64,000 nt of DNA from Desulfuromonadaceae bacterium. Its GTDB lineage: Bacteria > Desulfobacterota > Desulfuromonadia > Geobacterales > Pseudopelobacteraceae. Shown one piece after another: positions 8,828 to 18,458 of the stretch (the stretch's first letter is position 1; every line of letters starts with the position of its first letter). The stretch spans positions 219,802-283,801 of the forward strand of contig JAQUHA010000001.1 of the NCBI GenBank assembly GCA_028683855.1, read 5' to 3'. The position numbers and the translations under genes are program-made. The notes under the pieces were generated by a model, which ran no database searches, was not told the DNA's origin, and saw nothing but the letters and a program-made list of their open reading frames with translations.

Positions 8828-9610
8828 CTATCTCTTCCTGGTTTTGACAGGCACCGGAAGTTTCAACAGCTGCAGAACCTGCGTCATATCATCCCATACG
8901 CTCCAGAAAGAGTCGGAGTTGCCGCCTGTACGTAGAAGGTATGAGGGGTGGTAGGTCGGCATTAGTGGAGTTCCGTGAAAATTGTGGAATTTACTCCGTA
9001 ACTTTGAAATTGGTGTTTTGGTCTGCAAAAGTGCCTGGGCAGCAGAGGTGCCGAGTGCGACAATGACCTCCGGTTTGACAGAAGATATCTGTCTAAGAAG
9101 AAAAGGTGAACAGAGAGCAACTTCGTCGCTCTCGGGGGGGCGGTTCTGTGGTGGTCTGCACTTCACAACATTGCAGATATAAACCTCATCACGCTCGAGA
9201 TTCATTGCAGTTATTATTCGGTTCAGCATTTTGCCGGCATCCCCGACAAAGGGGAGACCCTGTGCATCCTCATCGGCTCCCGGCCCTTCACCCACAAACA
9301 GGAGTCGCGCTTTTGGATTTCCGACCCCGAATACCAGGTTTTTCCTCGTGGTGCCCAGTTTACAGCGCTGGCAATCGCCCAGATCCTTCCTGATATGCTC
9401 CAGCGACTCGCTTTTTCCCGGCAGGCTTATGTTTTCATTCATGCCGTCAGATACTCCCGTTTTCATAAAAATTGCAGGCTGCGCTTCAGTTTCAAACTGC
9501 ATTGGTTTCATCATTTCTAGAGGTATACCGTCCAGACCGCTCTCTTGAAGGCTCTGAAGATAAGATGTGAGTGAGGCGAATAAGTTTGTATGCCCGGAAA
9601 GTCTGTTCAC
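8828..9610 (-). CDS. Family 4 (Fe-S) uracil-DNA glycosylase
   Basis: Removes uracil from DNA in base-excision repair. A unique N-terminal stretch (first 90 residues or so) precedes the catalytic domain [20 protein letters not shown], then [17 protein letters not shown] (active-site loop), [14 protein letters not shown], and TYHPSYLLR near the end. Cysteines of the CQRC, CNVVKC and nearby motifs fit the [4Fe-4S] ligands of this family. I prefer the GTG start at 9610 because AAGGA lies about 7 bases upstream; the longer reading from TTG at 9664 adds 18 residues but has no ribosome binding site. It is upstream of the CCA-enzyme gene with an 8-base gap and divergent from the phospholipase-like gene. 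Confidence 0.9.
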   Translation of the reverse strand: MNRLSGHTNLFASLTSYLQSLQESGLDGIPLEMMKPMQFETEAQPAIFMKTGVSDGMNENISLPGKSESLEHIRKDLGDCQRCKLGTTRKNLVFGVGNPKARLLFVGEGPGADEDAQGLPFVGDAGKMLNRIITAMNLERDEVYICNVVKCRPPQNRPPESDEVALCSPFLLRQISSVKPEVIVALGTSAAQALLQTKTPISKLRSKFHNFHGTPLMPTYHPSYLLRTGGNSDSFWSVWDDMTQVLQLLKLPVPVKTRKR

Positions 9611-9715
9611 CGTTTTTTCCTTACCGTCAAATTTATATACAATGAATAATAATTTGGCGTACAATTCAGGCTGAATCTACCAGTAAGACGCATCTCTGTC
9701 AAAAGAAAGAACTCC

Positions 9716-10693
9716 ATGCGTTCCCTTATGCCGGGGTCAAATAAAATGATTGTTTTAGTCAGCTTGTTACCTGATGGTAACTATCAGAAAATAATTTCCG
9801 TCTGTCTGCTTGTTATGGCATCAATATTATTTCCAGACTCCGCTTTCGCCTGGGGTGGCGGAATCCACCTTCAGCTTGGAACTGAAGTCCTTGCCAACCT
9901 TTCAACGCTGCCGAATGAGATGGCGGCACTTCTGAAGCTCCATCCAAAAGATTTCCTCTATGGCTGTCTTGCCCCTGATATAACGCTTGGTAAAAAATAT
10001 ACCCATCACCTTTTGCACTGCCATCGCTGGGGAATCGGTCGAACACTCTTGAAAGAGGCGGGGACAGATCATCAAAAGGCTTGCGCCTACGGCTATCTAT
10101 GCCATTTAGCTGCGGATACGGTTGCACATAATTATTTCGTCCCCTATAAGATCATCCGCTCATTTCCGGCGATAACAATGAAACATACCTATTGGGAGAT
10201 GCGTTTCGAGACATTCGTTTCGAGGGATACCTGGAAACTGGCCAGTGTTGTCTGCCGTGCCGACAGGCGCGCCAACGACGTGCTTCTCCGTAATGTACTC
10301 TCCTCTACGCTATTCTCTTTCGGGACGAATAAGAGAATTTTTAACTCTATAATGGTGCTGTCACGAATGGAGAAAATTCAAAAGGTTGTGCAGACCCTCT
10401 CCAATAAATCGCGTTATCAACTGGCAGAAGCGGATCGTGAAGAGTATATGGAGCTGGCAAGGGGCGCTATGCTGGAGTTTCTGGGAGATCCTGACAATTC
10501 CAGATTTCTGCGGGTTGATCCAACCGGAGAAAAAGCCTTGGCTGCCGCTGATATTTTACGGAAAAGTCTCCGCCTCCGTTACAAGAGCGGCTTAATGTCA
10601 AAATTGGAGGGTTTTGAAGAGGTTAAAGGGATACGAAGTACTCTGCGCGGATCACTTCACAATCCGGAACTTCTGAAGAGACTTCACGTTTAA
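9716..10693 (+). CDS. Secreted zinc-dependent phospholipase C-like protein
   Basis: The 325-residue protein has a signal peptide ending in SAFA followed by a mature N-terminus WGGGIH; a tryptophan at the processed N-terminus is the hallmark of bacterial zinc-dependent phospholipase C (PF00882), where it ligates zinc. Further zinc-ligand-like residues follow in HHLLHCHRWG, GYLCHLAADTVAHNYF and MKHTYWEMRFE. Homologues of this shortened type in deltaproteobacteria have no proven substrate, so phospholipase activity is inferred from the fold. Start ATG 9716 is used; ATG 9746 would give a more compact signal peptide and is a realistic alternative. It is convergent with the amidase gene, 11 bases apart. 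Confidence 0.75.
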   Translation: MRSLMPGSNKMIVLVSLLPDGNYQKIISVCLLVMASILFPDSAFAWGGGIHLQLGTEVLANLSTLPNEMAALLKLHPKDFLYGCLAPDITLGKKYTHHLLHCHRWGIGRTLLKEAGTDHQKACAYGYLCHLAADTVAHNYFVPYKIIRSFPAITMKHTYWEMRFETFVSRDTWKLASVVCRADRRANDVLLRNVLSSTLFSFGTNKRIFNSIMVLSRMEKIQKVVQTLSNKSRYQLAEADREEYMELARGAMLEFLGDPDNSRFLRVDPTGEKALAAADILRKSLRLRYKSGLMSKLEGFEEVKGIRSTLRGSLHNPELLKRLHV

Positions 10694-10704
10694 GAATGGA
10701 ACAT

Positions 10705-11481
10705 CTAATAGTATTCCGGCTTCCGATCAAGGAAACAGGGGATTTGCGCGCGCCACTCTTCCATTATCTTCATGTCAAGCTCTGCATAGATTTCAACTTC
10801 AGCTTCATCGGCTTCAGACAGAACCTCCCCCTTCGGATCAATTATCATACTCATTCCGAAAAAGTCCAATTTGCCTATGCTGCCGCAGGCGTTGCAGGAG
10901 ATAACGAACAGCTGATTTTCAATAGCCCTTGCCCGCAGGAGAGTCCGCCAGTGCTCCTGTCGCGGTTTAGGCCATTGGGCGGGTACGCAGATAATATCGG
11001 CCCCTTCTACCGCCAGTCGGCGTGAAAGCTCTGGAAAGCGGAGATCATAACAGATTATTACTCCGATTTTCCCGATGGAAGTTTCGACCACCCTCCATGA
11101 GTCACCACCTGAAAAAGCGCGGTCTTCTCCTAAAAGTGAGAAAAGGTGGATCTTGCGGTAAACCGCTGATAGATTTCCGTTGTCAAGCAGGTGAATCGTA
11201 TTGAACACCTTTTCGCCGTTTGGTTCCGGCATGCTCCCTACAATAACAAGTTTCAGTTCACGTGAAAGCTCCAGAAGCTCATTAACAATCTCAGCACTTC
11301 TTTGAGCCAGTTCGTTGAGATTTTTGTAAGCAAAACCGCTCGACCACATTTCCGGGAGAACTGCCAGGTTTACACCGTTTGAGGCAACGCGCCGCAACGC
11401 TTCACGGACGTACGCCAGATTGACATCAACATCACCCTGTTTAACGTTAAATTGAATGGCGGCAGCCTTGATTGGACTCAT
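10705..11481 (-). CDS. Carbon-nitrogen hydrolase (nitrilase/omega-amidase family)
   Basis: The 258-residue protein has the nitrilase-superfamily triad: glutamate in LAVLPEMWSSGF (about 44), lysine in VYRKIHLF (about 110) and cysteine in IGVIICYDLRFPE (about 144). The overall size and the YDLRFPE motif resemble omega-amidases and YafV/Nit2-type metabolite-repair amidases, which act on deaminated glutamine or glutathione; substrate is inference. Start ATG 11481 has GAGGTAAC upstream. It lies 4 bases after the ftsK stop on the same strand, so it is probably co-transcribed with ftsK. Confidence 0.87.
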   Translation of the reverse strand: MSPIKAAAIQFNVKQGDVDVNLAYVREALRRVASNGVNLAVLPEMWSSGFAYKNLNELAQRSAEIVNELLELSRELKLVIVGSMPEPNGEKVFNTIHLLDNGNLSAVYRKIHLFSLLGEDRAFSGGDSWRVVETSIGKIGVIICYDLRFPELSRRLAVEGADIICVPAQWPKPRQEHWRTLLRARAIENQLFVISCNACGSIGKLDFFGMSMIIDPKGEVLSEADEAEVEIYAELDMKIMEEWRAQIPCFLDRKPEYY

Positions 11482-11485
11482 GCGG

Positions 11486-13825
11486 TTACCTCGTAGTCAA
11501 TTGTGAATTCAGATAGGCGTTGATAATATCCATATAAACTTCACGAGGCTTACTTGTCCCGTCACTCTGGGCTATCATCCCCTCGCTCTCCATCATTTCA
11601 ACAATACGTGCGGCACGGTTGTAGCCGATTCGAAGGCGGCGCTGAACCATGGAAATACTTGCCTGTTTTGTCTCTGCAACAAGCCTTAATGCGTCTTCCC
11701 ACCTCTCATCCTGAACTTCGTCCTCACCGCTGCCGCTCTTTTCATCACTATCTTTCATCTCAAGAATAGACTTTTCGTAAACCGGCTTACCCTGTTTTTT
11801 AAGGAAATCTACGACACGCTGCACTTCGGCGTCAGAAACAAAGGCACCGTGAATGCGCTGTAGTCGCGACGTTCCGGGCGGCATATAAAGCATATCGCCG
11901 TTGCCTAGAAGGCTTTCAGCTCCGTTTGTGTCTAGGATGGTGCGTGAATCAACTTTCGATGTCACCTGAAACGAAATTCTGGAGGGGAGATTAGCTTTTA
12001 TCAGCCCGGTAATAACATCCACAGAGGGGCGCTGTGTGGCAAGAATCAGATGAATTCCCGAGGCACGCGCTTTCTGGGCAAGACGGGCTATATGCTCTTC
12101 AACATCGCGACCGGCAACCATCATCAAATCAGCCAATTCGTCCACAATAACTACAATATAGGGTAGATGAGTATGTTCCAGAACTTCACCATCATCAACT
12201 ACGAATGGAATAGGGTCGATTGCTTCGTCTCCATCCTCAACAACCTCTTCCAGCTCTTCAATTATTTCGGCATCAGAAATTGAGCCATGCTCTTCCTTCT
12301 CAAGAAGCTCTCCGGCTAGTTTTTTGTTGTAGGAATCAATGTTGCGGACACCTTTGTCAGAAAGCAGCTGATAGCGCCGCTCCATCTCATTAACCGCCCA
12401 CTTTAGTGCAAGCGAAGCCTTTTTCGGCTCGGTAACAACCGGCAGGAGCAGATGCGGAATCCCTTCGTACATTGAGAACTCAAGCATCTTAGGGTCAACC
12501 ATTATTACCCGCACATCCCTTGGGGTAGAGGTATAAAGCAGGGAGAGAATCATCGTGTTAATAGAGACCGACTTGCCGGAACCGGTTGAACCGGCTACGA
12601 GAAGATGAGGCGCCTTGGCTAGATCGGTAACTACGGGAAGCCCCGCTATATCTTTGCCAAGAGCCAGCGGGAGTTTCATTCTGCTGTGCGAAAAATGCTC
12701 GCAATTAAAAATTTCGCGGAGAAACACCATGTCTCTGTCGCGGTTAGGGACTTCGATCCCTACTACGCCTTTTCCGGGTATCGGTGCCACAATTCGGATC
12801 GACATCGCCTGCAGCGCCATTGTCAGGTCATCGGTCAAGCCCGCAATACGACTGATTTTTATCCCCGGTGCCGGAGCATATTCGTACATTGTGATAACAG
12901 GGCCGGGGCAGATTTCAACAACTTCACCATCAATGTTATAATCTTTGAGTTTCTTTTCCAGGAGTCGTGCATTCATGGTCAAAGCATCGCGATCAAGAGT
13001 TTTCTCCGTCGCAGGGGGAACATCCAGCAGAGAAAACGGCGGGGTATGAAAATCACCTTCAGCTTTGATAAATTCAAAAGTTTCCTGAACTGCCGCCGTT
13101 TTAGCCTCCTCTTTTTTCTTATCTTTCTCCTTTTTGATAAGGTTGGGCCGGGGCGGAACCATCGGTTTTATCACCGGACCGGCTGACGATTGTGCGTGCG
13201 GGACTCCATCCAGTTTTGCCTTGGCACGGCTCTCCTCTTCACGTGTGCGAATCCGGCTATCCTGCCATGCGTTCCATTTATGTTTAAAGTTGTCGAACCA
13301 CCACCCGGCAAATAAAATAAAGGAAAATTTAGACAGAATCATGATCGATGCTGCCAGTGCAGGTAAAAGCAGCAGCAGCGCTCCGGTTATTCCGACAGTG
13401 CTTTTAAGGGTGCGTGAGAATACAACCCCTACCGCACCACCAGTGGCAACTGTCTGCTCGAAAAGAACCGTTTTGTCACGAAAAAAGGCAAACAGAGTTG
13501 CAAGTGAAAAAAGAAGAGCGAAGGCTGCTACCAGCTTGTATGAACGTAGCCGGATCTCCTTGAAACGAAATAGAGTGTAAGCCATGTAAAGCAATGTTAC
13601 AGGAATGAGGTAGGATGCCAGGCCAAAGCTTATAAAGAAGAGATCGGCAATCTGTGCGCCCAGCCGCCCCCCCAGATTGTGAATGCCTGCCTCATTTGAA
13701 TAACTGTTCCAGGAGACGTCAGAGGAGTTATAAGTCATAAAAGCGAGTAAAATAAAAACGCCTATGGTGCCAAGCCCCATTCCCTGCAATTCTTTTGTAA
13801 GTTTCTCTTTTTTTGGTTCTTCCAT
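11486..13825 (-). CDS. ftsK: DNA translocase FtsK
   Basis: Septal DNA pump that clears chromosomes from the division plane and activates XerCD recombination at dif. The 779-residue protein has about four N-terminal membrane helices (within the first 175 residues), a short charged linker (about 190-260) and a RecA-like motor. The Walker A motif is GSTGSGKSVS, the Walker B region lies around IVVIVDELADLMM, and LATQRPSVDVITGLIKANLP is diagnostic of FtsK/SpoIIIE. The C-terminal gamma domain (about 700-775; MVQRRLRIGYNRAARIVEMM) reads KOPS sites. The motor contains an acidic insertion (about 500-530, rich in E and D). Start ATG 13825. SpoIIIE is the Gram-positive orthologue name. Confidence 0.96.
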   Translation of the reverse strand: MEEPKKEKLTKELQGMGLGTIGVFILLAFMTYNSSDVSWNSYSNEAGIHNLGGRLGAQIADLFFISFGLASYLIPVTLLYMAYTLFRFKEIRLRSYKLVAAFALLFSLATLFAFFRDKTVLFEQTVATGGAVGVVFSRTLKSTVGITGALLLLLPALAASIMILSKFSFILFAGWWFDNFKHKWNAWQDSRIRTREEESRAKAKLDGVPHAQSSAGPVIKPMVPPRPNLIKKEKDKKKEEAKTAAVQETFEFIKAEGDFHTPPFSLLDVPPATEKTLDRDALTMNARLLEKKLKDYNIDGEVVEICPGPVITMYEYAPAPGIKISRIAGLTDDLTMALQAMSIRIVAPIPGKGVVGIEVPNRDRDMVFLREIFNCEHFSHSRMKLPLALGKDIAGLPVVTDLAKAPHLLVAGSTGSGKSVSINTMILSLLYTSTPRDVRVIMVDPKMLEFSMYEGIPHLLLPVVTEPKKASLALKWAVNEMERRYQLLSDKGVRNIDSYNKKLAGELLEKEEHGSISDAEIIEELEEVVEDGDEAIDPIPFVVDDGEVLEHTHLPYIVVIVDELADLMMVAGRDVEEHIARLAQKARASGIHLILATQRPSVDVITGLIKANLPSRISFQVTSKVDSRTILDTNGAESLLGNGDMLYMPPGTSRLQRIHGAFVSDAEVQRVVDFLKKQGKPVYEKSILEMKDSDEKSGSGEDEVQDERWEDALRLVAETKQASISMVQRRLRIGYNRAARIVEMMESEGMIAQSDGTSKPREVYMDIINAYLNSQLTTR

Positions 13826-13940
13826 ATATCGGGTATCCAGAATAGTGTTATTTTACAACCACCGCATACTACAAGGAATCGCCTTATGTAGGCAAAGAAA
13901 AAACGTAGATACTTTCACAAATGGATTATTGGGTGAGAAG

Positions 13941-13977
13941 AAGGTGTAAATTGCCCTGAACCGAGAGTTTACACCTT
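13941..13977. promoter_or_regulatory. Perfect 10-bp inverted repeat between ftsK and fba
   Basis: AAGGTGTAAA at 13941-13950 is matched by TTTACACCTT at 13968-13977, with a 17-base spacer. No T-run follows on either strand, so it is not a typical terminator. Centre-to-centre spacing of the half-sites is 27 bases. It sits just upstream of a candidate fba promoter in a divergent region, which suggests an operator or a structured leader. The cognate protein is unknown. Confidence 0.5.
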
Positions 13978-13990
13978 GATTATACAGTTT

Positions 13991-14019
13991 TTGCATGGTA
14001 TTTTCTCCAGCGGTATCTG
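13991..14019 (+). promoter_or_regulatory. Candidate promoter for fba
   Basis: TTGCAT at 13991-13996 and TATCTG at 14014-14019 are separated by 17 bases, giving a moderate sigma-70-type match about 55 bases before the aldolase start codon. Confidence 0.35.
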
Positions 14020-14073
14020 CTTACTGCTCTGCGTGGCTAATCCACATTAAATATAGCAACCGAGGGGGACTAA

Positions 14074-15051
14074 ATGGAAAAACAGAAGATTCATTACAGT
14101 GAACTGGGTTTGTCTAACACAAAAGAGATGTTCAGCAAGGCGATGGCTGGTAAGTACGCAATTCCGGCGTATAATTTCAATAACCTTGAACAGCTTCAGG
14201 CTATTGTTACCGCTTGTGTGGAGACTAACTCTCCGGTTATTATTCAGGTTTCCAAAGGTGCGCGTAGTTACGCAAATGAAACAATGCTTCGATATATGGC
14301 AATGGGTGCGGTACAGATGGCTCGCGAAGTCGGTTCCAACATTCCTATATGTCTGCACCTTGATCACGGTGATACTTTTGAGCTCTGTAAATCGTGTGTA
14401 GACAGCGGTTTCTCATCAGTAATGATAGATGGCTCCCACCTGCCGTTTGAAGAGAACGTGGCGCTTGCCAAAAGAGTTGCGGAATACGCACATCAGTTTG
14501 GTGTTTCTGTTGAAGCGGAGTTGGGGGTTCTTGCAGGCATTGAAGATGAAATTTCGTCGGAACATTCAAGCTATACGAAGCCGGAAGAGGTTGAGGAGTT
14601 TGTTAAGAAAACCGGTGTTGACTCTCTTGCCATTTCCATCGGCACAAGCCATGGTGCTTACAAATTTCCTGCAGGCAAACCGGTTCCACCGCTTCGCTTT
14701 GATATTCTTGAAGAGTGCGAAAAGCGCATTCCCGGTTTCCCTATAGTTCTGCATGGTGCTTCATCCGTTGTGCAGGAGTACGTTTCTCTGATAAATCAGT
14801 ATGGCGGTAATCTGGAAGGCGCTTTGGGAGTGCCTGAGGAGCAGCTTCGTCAGGCAGCAGCGAGTGCAGTCTGCAAGATCAATATTGATTCTGACGGCAG
14901 ATTAGCGGTAACTGCAAAAATCCGGGAATATTTCTCGAAAGACCCCAAAGAATTTGATCCGCGCAAATACCTTGGGGAAGCCCGCAAGGAACTGGTCAAG
15001 CTAGTTAAGCACAAAAATGAAACCGTACTCGGTTCAGCCGGCAAAGCTTGA
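14074..15051 (+). CDS. fba: Class II fructose-bisphosphate aldolase
   Basis: Zinc-dependent aldolase interconverting fructose 1,6-bisphosphate with glyceraldehyde 3-phosphate and dihydroxyacetone phosphate, in glycolysis and in gluconeogenesis (important in acetate-users). The 325 residues include the catalytic aspartate and zinc histidine in CLHLDHGD (about 90-97), zinc ligands in VSVEAELGVLAG and IGTSHGAYKF, and the glycine-rich phosphate loop LHGASSVV. Start ATG 14074 is preceded by GAGGGGGA. The related tagatose-bisphosphate aldolases share this fold, but the housekeeping context favours Fba. Confidence 0.93.
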   Translation: MEKQKIHYSELGLSNTKEMFSKAMAGKYAIPAYNFNNLEQLQAIVTACVETNSPVIIQVSKGARSYANETMLRYMAMGAVQMAREVGSNIPICLHLDHGDTFELCKSCVDSGFSSVMIDGSHLPFEENVALAKRVAEYAHQFGVSVEAELGVLAGIEDEISSEHSSYTKPEEVEEFVKKTGVDSLAISIGTSHGAYKFPAGKPVPPLRFDILEECEKRIPGFPIVLHGASSVVQEYVSLINQYGGNLEGALGVPEEQLRQAAASAVCKINIDSDGRLAVTAKIREYFSKDPKEFDPRKYLGEARKELVKLVKHKNETVLGSAGKA

Positions 15052-15074
15052 TTTGATAGCGGGGGAGAGAAAAG

Positions 15075-15449
15075 ATGAGTACTCGCAAGTTTTCACGTGT
15101 ACAATTTAATGTTGCAGCAACTATAAGAAACGCTGAAAGGCAGTTTCAGGGCGCCGTTGAAAATCTCAGTATGACCGGAATGTTTCTTGTAACTAACGAG
15201 TTCCTCGGAGAAGGAGAGCCTGTTGATATAACAATAATTCTTACAGGTACTCTTCCGGAAATCACGGTAAATTTCAGCGGAGTGGTAACCCGGATAGCTG
15301 AAAACGGCATCGGGTTCACTTTTGATAAAATTGATCTTGATTCGTATGTCCACCTCAAAAATATAGTTGCATACAATATTGATGATGCTGAGAAGGTTAT
15401 GGAAGAGATAAGCCACTCTATTGATGAAAAATTTGCTTCAGACAAATAA
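15075..15449 (+). CDS. PilZ domain protein (probable c-di-GMP receptor)
   Basis: A single PilZ domain of 124 residues. The c-di-GMP binding signature is complete: an arginine pair in RKFSR (residues 4-8) and NLSMTG (the D/N-x-S-x-x-G motif, about 31-36), followed by the beta-barrel strands. A short acidic helix closes the C-terminus. It has a strong GGGGGAGAG ribosome binding site and sits 30 bases ahead of a chemoreceptor gene on the same strand, so c-di-GMP may modulate that receptor or its output; that link is inference from position. Confidence 0.88.
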   Translation: MSTRKFSRVQFNVAATIRNAERQFQGAVENLSMTGMFLVTNEFLGEGEPVDITIILTGTLPEITVNFSGVVTRIAENGIGFTFDKIDLDSYVHLKNIVAYNIDDAEKVMEEISHSIDEKFASDK

Positions 15450-15479
15450 TGGATCTTGTTCAGTTTTGAGGAAATCTCT

Positions 15480-17447
15480 ATGAAAAGGCGTTCAACTATC
15501 TATTTGGTTGCCGGATTTATGCTTGGTGTTTCAGCCCCTGTCGGTTGGATTGCGATCAGGCTTTTATTCTACTATGACCAGTCCCTTGGCTTATTTGAAC
15601 AGATCCTGCGAGATGTTCTTGTGAACAGTGAACATTTTTCACTGTACACCTATATGGGTGGCGGAACTGCCGTTGTATTGGCTACACTTGGTTATATGAT
15701 TGGCAAGAACGGAGATGATCTGCATGAGCGGGCGGTTGAACTCGATGTACTTCATCAGGAGGTTGCCGAGCAGAAGGAGGTTTTTGAAAATCGCTACAAG
15801 GTTCTGGATAGAAATATCAAAAATTTTCATCATATAAGCAGCAAAATTCAAAAATCACTTAAACTTGATGAGGTGTTACTTCTCTGCGCCGAAGGGCTTC
15901 ATGATGTTCTGGGTTATGAGCGCGTAAACATTCTCCTCTCTGAGGAGGGGAAACGTCTCCGTTTTTTTGCTGCAGTGGGAACGGAAGGTTTTGACACTTC
16001 TGATGTGAGTATGCCGATAGACGAAAGCATTGGCGTTATCGGCAAATGCTTTATGGAGAAAAAAGTTTATCTCATTGACGATATGTCAAGCTACCCCTCT
16101 GACTACAGTTTAAAACCGCCGCATAACACTCTGGCTCCTCTGAGATCAAAGAGTTTTATTTTGTGTCCAATAGTCGTAAAGGACGAGACTATAGGTCTTT
16201 TTGGGATTGACAACAAAAACAGCCACCGGGCTCTGAATGACTCTGATGTAGATACGATAATGCTTTTTGCGGACCAGGTAGCGTCTGCTGTTACCAGAAT
16301 TAATCTGCTGCGCTCAATTGATACGCTGACTTCAGAAATGGAGAGTTCATTCAAGTTTCTGCTTGAAAGCAGAGATCAATATTCTAAGAATGTCGATAAC
16401 CTGCGTAATGGTGTTGATTCTGTCGCGGACGGAACTGCTGTTATAGCCTCCGCTTCTGAAGGGGTAATGGCATCGATTGATGAAACCAGTTCTGCCGTCA
16501 ATGAGATTTCGGTTGCTATTGAACAGGTCTCAAAAAATCTGGATCACCTCGCAGGGGTGGTTCATCAGTCATCTTCTGCTATGGAACAGATTCACAGTAC
16601 TATCGGTAATGTTGAGGAGAATGCTGCTATCTCCCATGAAGTCTCTAATCAGGTGAAAGAGAGTGCCGAGGAGAGCCGTGCGGTAGTTATAGAGACAATC
16701 AAAGCTCTTGATGAAATTAAAAACTCTGTAGGTCTCTCGTTTGATGCCATTCAGCGCCTCGCTGCGAATAGCACACGAATTGAAAATATTGTCAGTGTTA
16801 TAAACGACATAACTAAAAGAACTAATCTGCTGGCGCTTAATGCTTCAATTATTGCGGCTCAGGCAGGTGAATATGGTAAGAGCTTTGGTGTTGTAGCTGA
16901 CGAGATAAGAAACCTGTCGCTTCAAACCGGTCATTCGACGGGAGAGATTACTTCCATTATTGAAGAGATTATGAGCGAGTCAAAAACCGCTGCAAACAAC
17001 ATCAGGACAAGTAGGGATCTTGTGCAGCGGGGTGTCGAACTGGGTCATACAACCGGGGAATCGCTCAAGGCGATTTTTGACAGCTCAACCTGTTCGCTTG
17101 ATATGACAAAACAGATCAAACTGGCAACCCAGGAGCAGGTTACCAGTGTGCAGTTGGTAGCAAGATCTATGGAGGAGATCAGCACGATGACATCACAGAT
17201 CTTCGCCGCCTCCACCGATCAGTCAAAGGCGACTAAAAGCATTGCAAGATCTATTGAAACTATTAAAGATATGACTCATGAAATGGTGAACTCAACTTCA
17301 CGTCAGGTGAATGACGGTAAGTTGATAAGGCGAAATGTGGAATTGGTTGCCATCATGGTTACGGAAATGTTTGACAATATGGAGATGCGCAGGGCTCAGA
17401 GTGCTGAAGTTATTAAAGAGCTGGAGCAGATCAAACAGCTGAACTGA
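15480..17447 (+). CDS. Methyl-accepting chemotaxis-type receptor with GAF domain
   Basis: About 655 residues: two N-terminal membrane helices (about 7-29 and 56-75) with a very short periplasmic loop, a coiled coil (80-112), a cytoplasmic GAF domain (about 115-270; [20 protein letters not shown]) and a signalling domain (about 300-650). The hairpin tip reads [19 protein letters not shown], close to the canonical chemoreceptor tip but with S-I-I replacing A-I-E. Start ATG 15480 is chosen because GAGGA lies 7 bases upstream; a TTG at 15456 in the same frame has no such support. It follows the PilZ gene. Input is probably intracellular through GAF; the ligand is unknown. Confidence 0.88.
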   Translation: MKRRSTIYLVAGFMLGVSAPVGWIAIRLLFYYDQSLGLFEQILRDVLVNSEHFSLYTYMGGGTAVVLATLGYMIGKNGDDLHERAVELDVLHQEVAEQKEVFENRYKVLDRNIKNFHHISSKIQKSLKLDEVLLLCAEGLHDVLGYERVNILLSEEGKRLRFFAAVGTEGFDTSDVSMPIDESIGVIGKCFMEKKVYLIDDMSSYPSDYSLKPPHNTLAPLRSKSFILCPIVVKDETIGLFGIDNKNSHRALNDSDVDTIMLFADQVASAVTRINLLRSIDTLTSEMESSFKFLLESRDQYSKNVDNLRNGVDSVADGTAVIASASEGVMASIDETSSAVNEISVAIEQVSKNLDHLAGVVHQSSSAMEQIHSTIGNVEENAAISHEVSNQVKESAEESRAVVIETIKALDEIKNSVGLSFDAIQRLAANSTRIENIVSVINDITKRTNLLALNASIIAAQAGEYGKSFGVVADEIRNLSLQTGHSTGEITSIIEEIMSESKTAANNIRTSRDLVQRGVELGHTTGESLKAIFDSSTCSLDMTKQIKLATQEQVTSVQLVARSMEEISTMTSQIFAASTDQSKATKSIARSIETIKDMTHEMVNSTSRQVNDGKLIRRNVELVAIMVTEMFDNMEMRRAQSAEVIKELEQIKQLN

Positions 17448-17587
17448 TATAATACTCTGATATTTACCAATATCAGTTCACGGTTGCCTTCGTGAGAATA
17501 GAACTGTTTGCGGGAACTGTTAAAAATCAGCCGCTGGACGGTTTGCAAAATGAAGCGGGATATAATGAATATTACTACAGATAAGCA

Positions 17588-17636
17588 GGCAGTCCATTTA
17601 TCTGCCGTTCGCTACGCGCCACACAGCGCGTTTTTT
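17588..17636 (+). terminator. Tandem hairpins with T-run immediately before panB
   Basis: A first stem GGCAG/CTGCC (17588-17592 with 17602-17606) is followed by a perfect ACGCGC/GCGCGT stem (17614-17619 with 17626-17631, loop CACACA) that runs into six T bases (17631-17636). This is a good Rho-independent terminator, ending only 14 bases before the panB start. It may close the chemoreceptor transcript. A consensus -10 TATAAT at 17561-17566 (no clear -35) could instead start a short leader that ends here, making it an attenuator of panBC. Confidence 0.65.
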
Positions 17637-17650
17637 GTTATGGGAGGTTT

Positions 17651-18451
17651 ATGAAAAAGAAAATCACAATACCGGAAATTCTGAAAATGAAACAGAACGG
17701 TGAGCGTATTACAGTTCTGACAGCTTACGATTTCCCATTTGCCAGGCTTGTAGATGGTGGTGGAGTTGATGTCATTCTTGTGGGGGATTCCGTTGGAGTT
17801 GTTGTCGCGGGGCATGATACCACTCTGCCTGTCACAATGGATGAAATGATATATCATTCAAGAGCGGTAAAACGTGCGGATCCAAAAGCCCTTGTAGTTG
17901 CTGATATGCCATTCATGTCGTATCAGACCGGCATTGAGGAGGCGTGCCGCAACTGCGGTAGAATGATAAAAGAGGGTGGTGCCGAAGCGGTAAAAGTTGA
18001 AGGTGGTAGTAATATAGCCCATGTTATACGGGCTGTTTCCTCAATTGACATACCGGTTATGGGTCATATTGGATTGACACCTCAGTCGGTTCACCGTATG
18101 GGGGGGTACAAGGTTCAGGGGCGAAACGAGCAGGCTGAACGAATTATGGATGATGCTTTAGCGGTTCAGCATGCTGGCGCTTTTGCTGTTGTGCTTGAAG
18201 GGATTCCTGCTTCGCTTGCAGCAGACATTACAAAGGAGCTTACGATTCCAACTATCGGCATCGGTGCAGGTTCATCCTGCGACGGTCAGGTTCTGGTTAT
18301 CCATGACATTCTAGGGCTGTGTGAAAAATATTCTCCAAAGTTTGTGAAACGGTATGCCGATCTTGCTCCACTGATATCCTCTGCTGTCGCAAGCTATGTG
18401 GCAGATGTCAAAAACGGTGAGTTCCCGACAGCAGAACATTCGTTTTCCTGA
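17651..18451 (+). CDS. panB: 3-methyl-2-oxobutanoate hydroxymethyltransferase
   Basis: First committed step of pantothenate synthesis: transfers a hydroxymethyl group from methylene-tetrahydrofolate to 2-oxoisovalerate. The 266-residue protein is full length. Characteristic motifs are [41 protein letters not shown] and [14 protein letters not shown], and the C-terminal IGIGAG block. A GGGAGG ribosome binding site precedes ATG 17651, directly after the terminator-like hairpin. panC follows 7 bases after the stop. Confidence 0.97.
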   Translation: MKKKITIPEILKMKQNGERITVLTAYDFPFARLVDGGGVDVILVGDSVGVVVAGHDTTLPVTMDEMIYHSRAVKRADPKALVVADMPFMSYQTGIEEACRNCGRMIKEGGAEAVKVEGGSNIAHVIRAVSSIDIPVMGHIGLTPQSVHRMGGYKVQGRNEQAERIMDDALAVQHAGAFAVVLEGIPASLAADITKELTIPTIGIGAGSSCDGQVLVIHDILGLCEKYSPKFVKRYADLAPLISSAVASYVADVKNGEFPTAEHSFS

Positions 18452-18458
18452 GGCTTCT

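Noticed and set aside
17457..17476. CTGATAT-N6-ATATCAG hairpin right after the receptor stop codon.
   Set aside because: AT-rich 7-bp stem with no T-run; the stronger GC hairpin with T6 at 17614-17636 is the better terminator.
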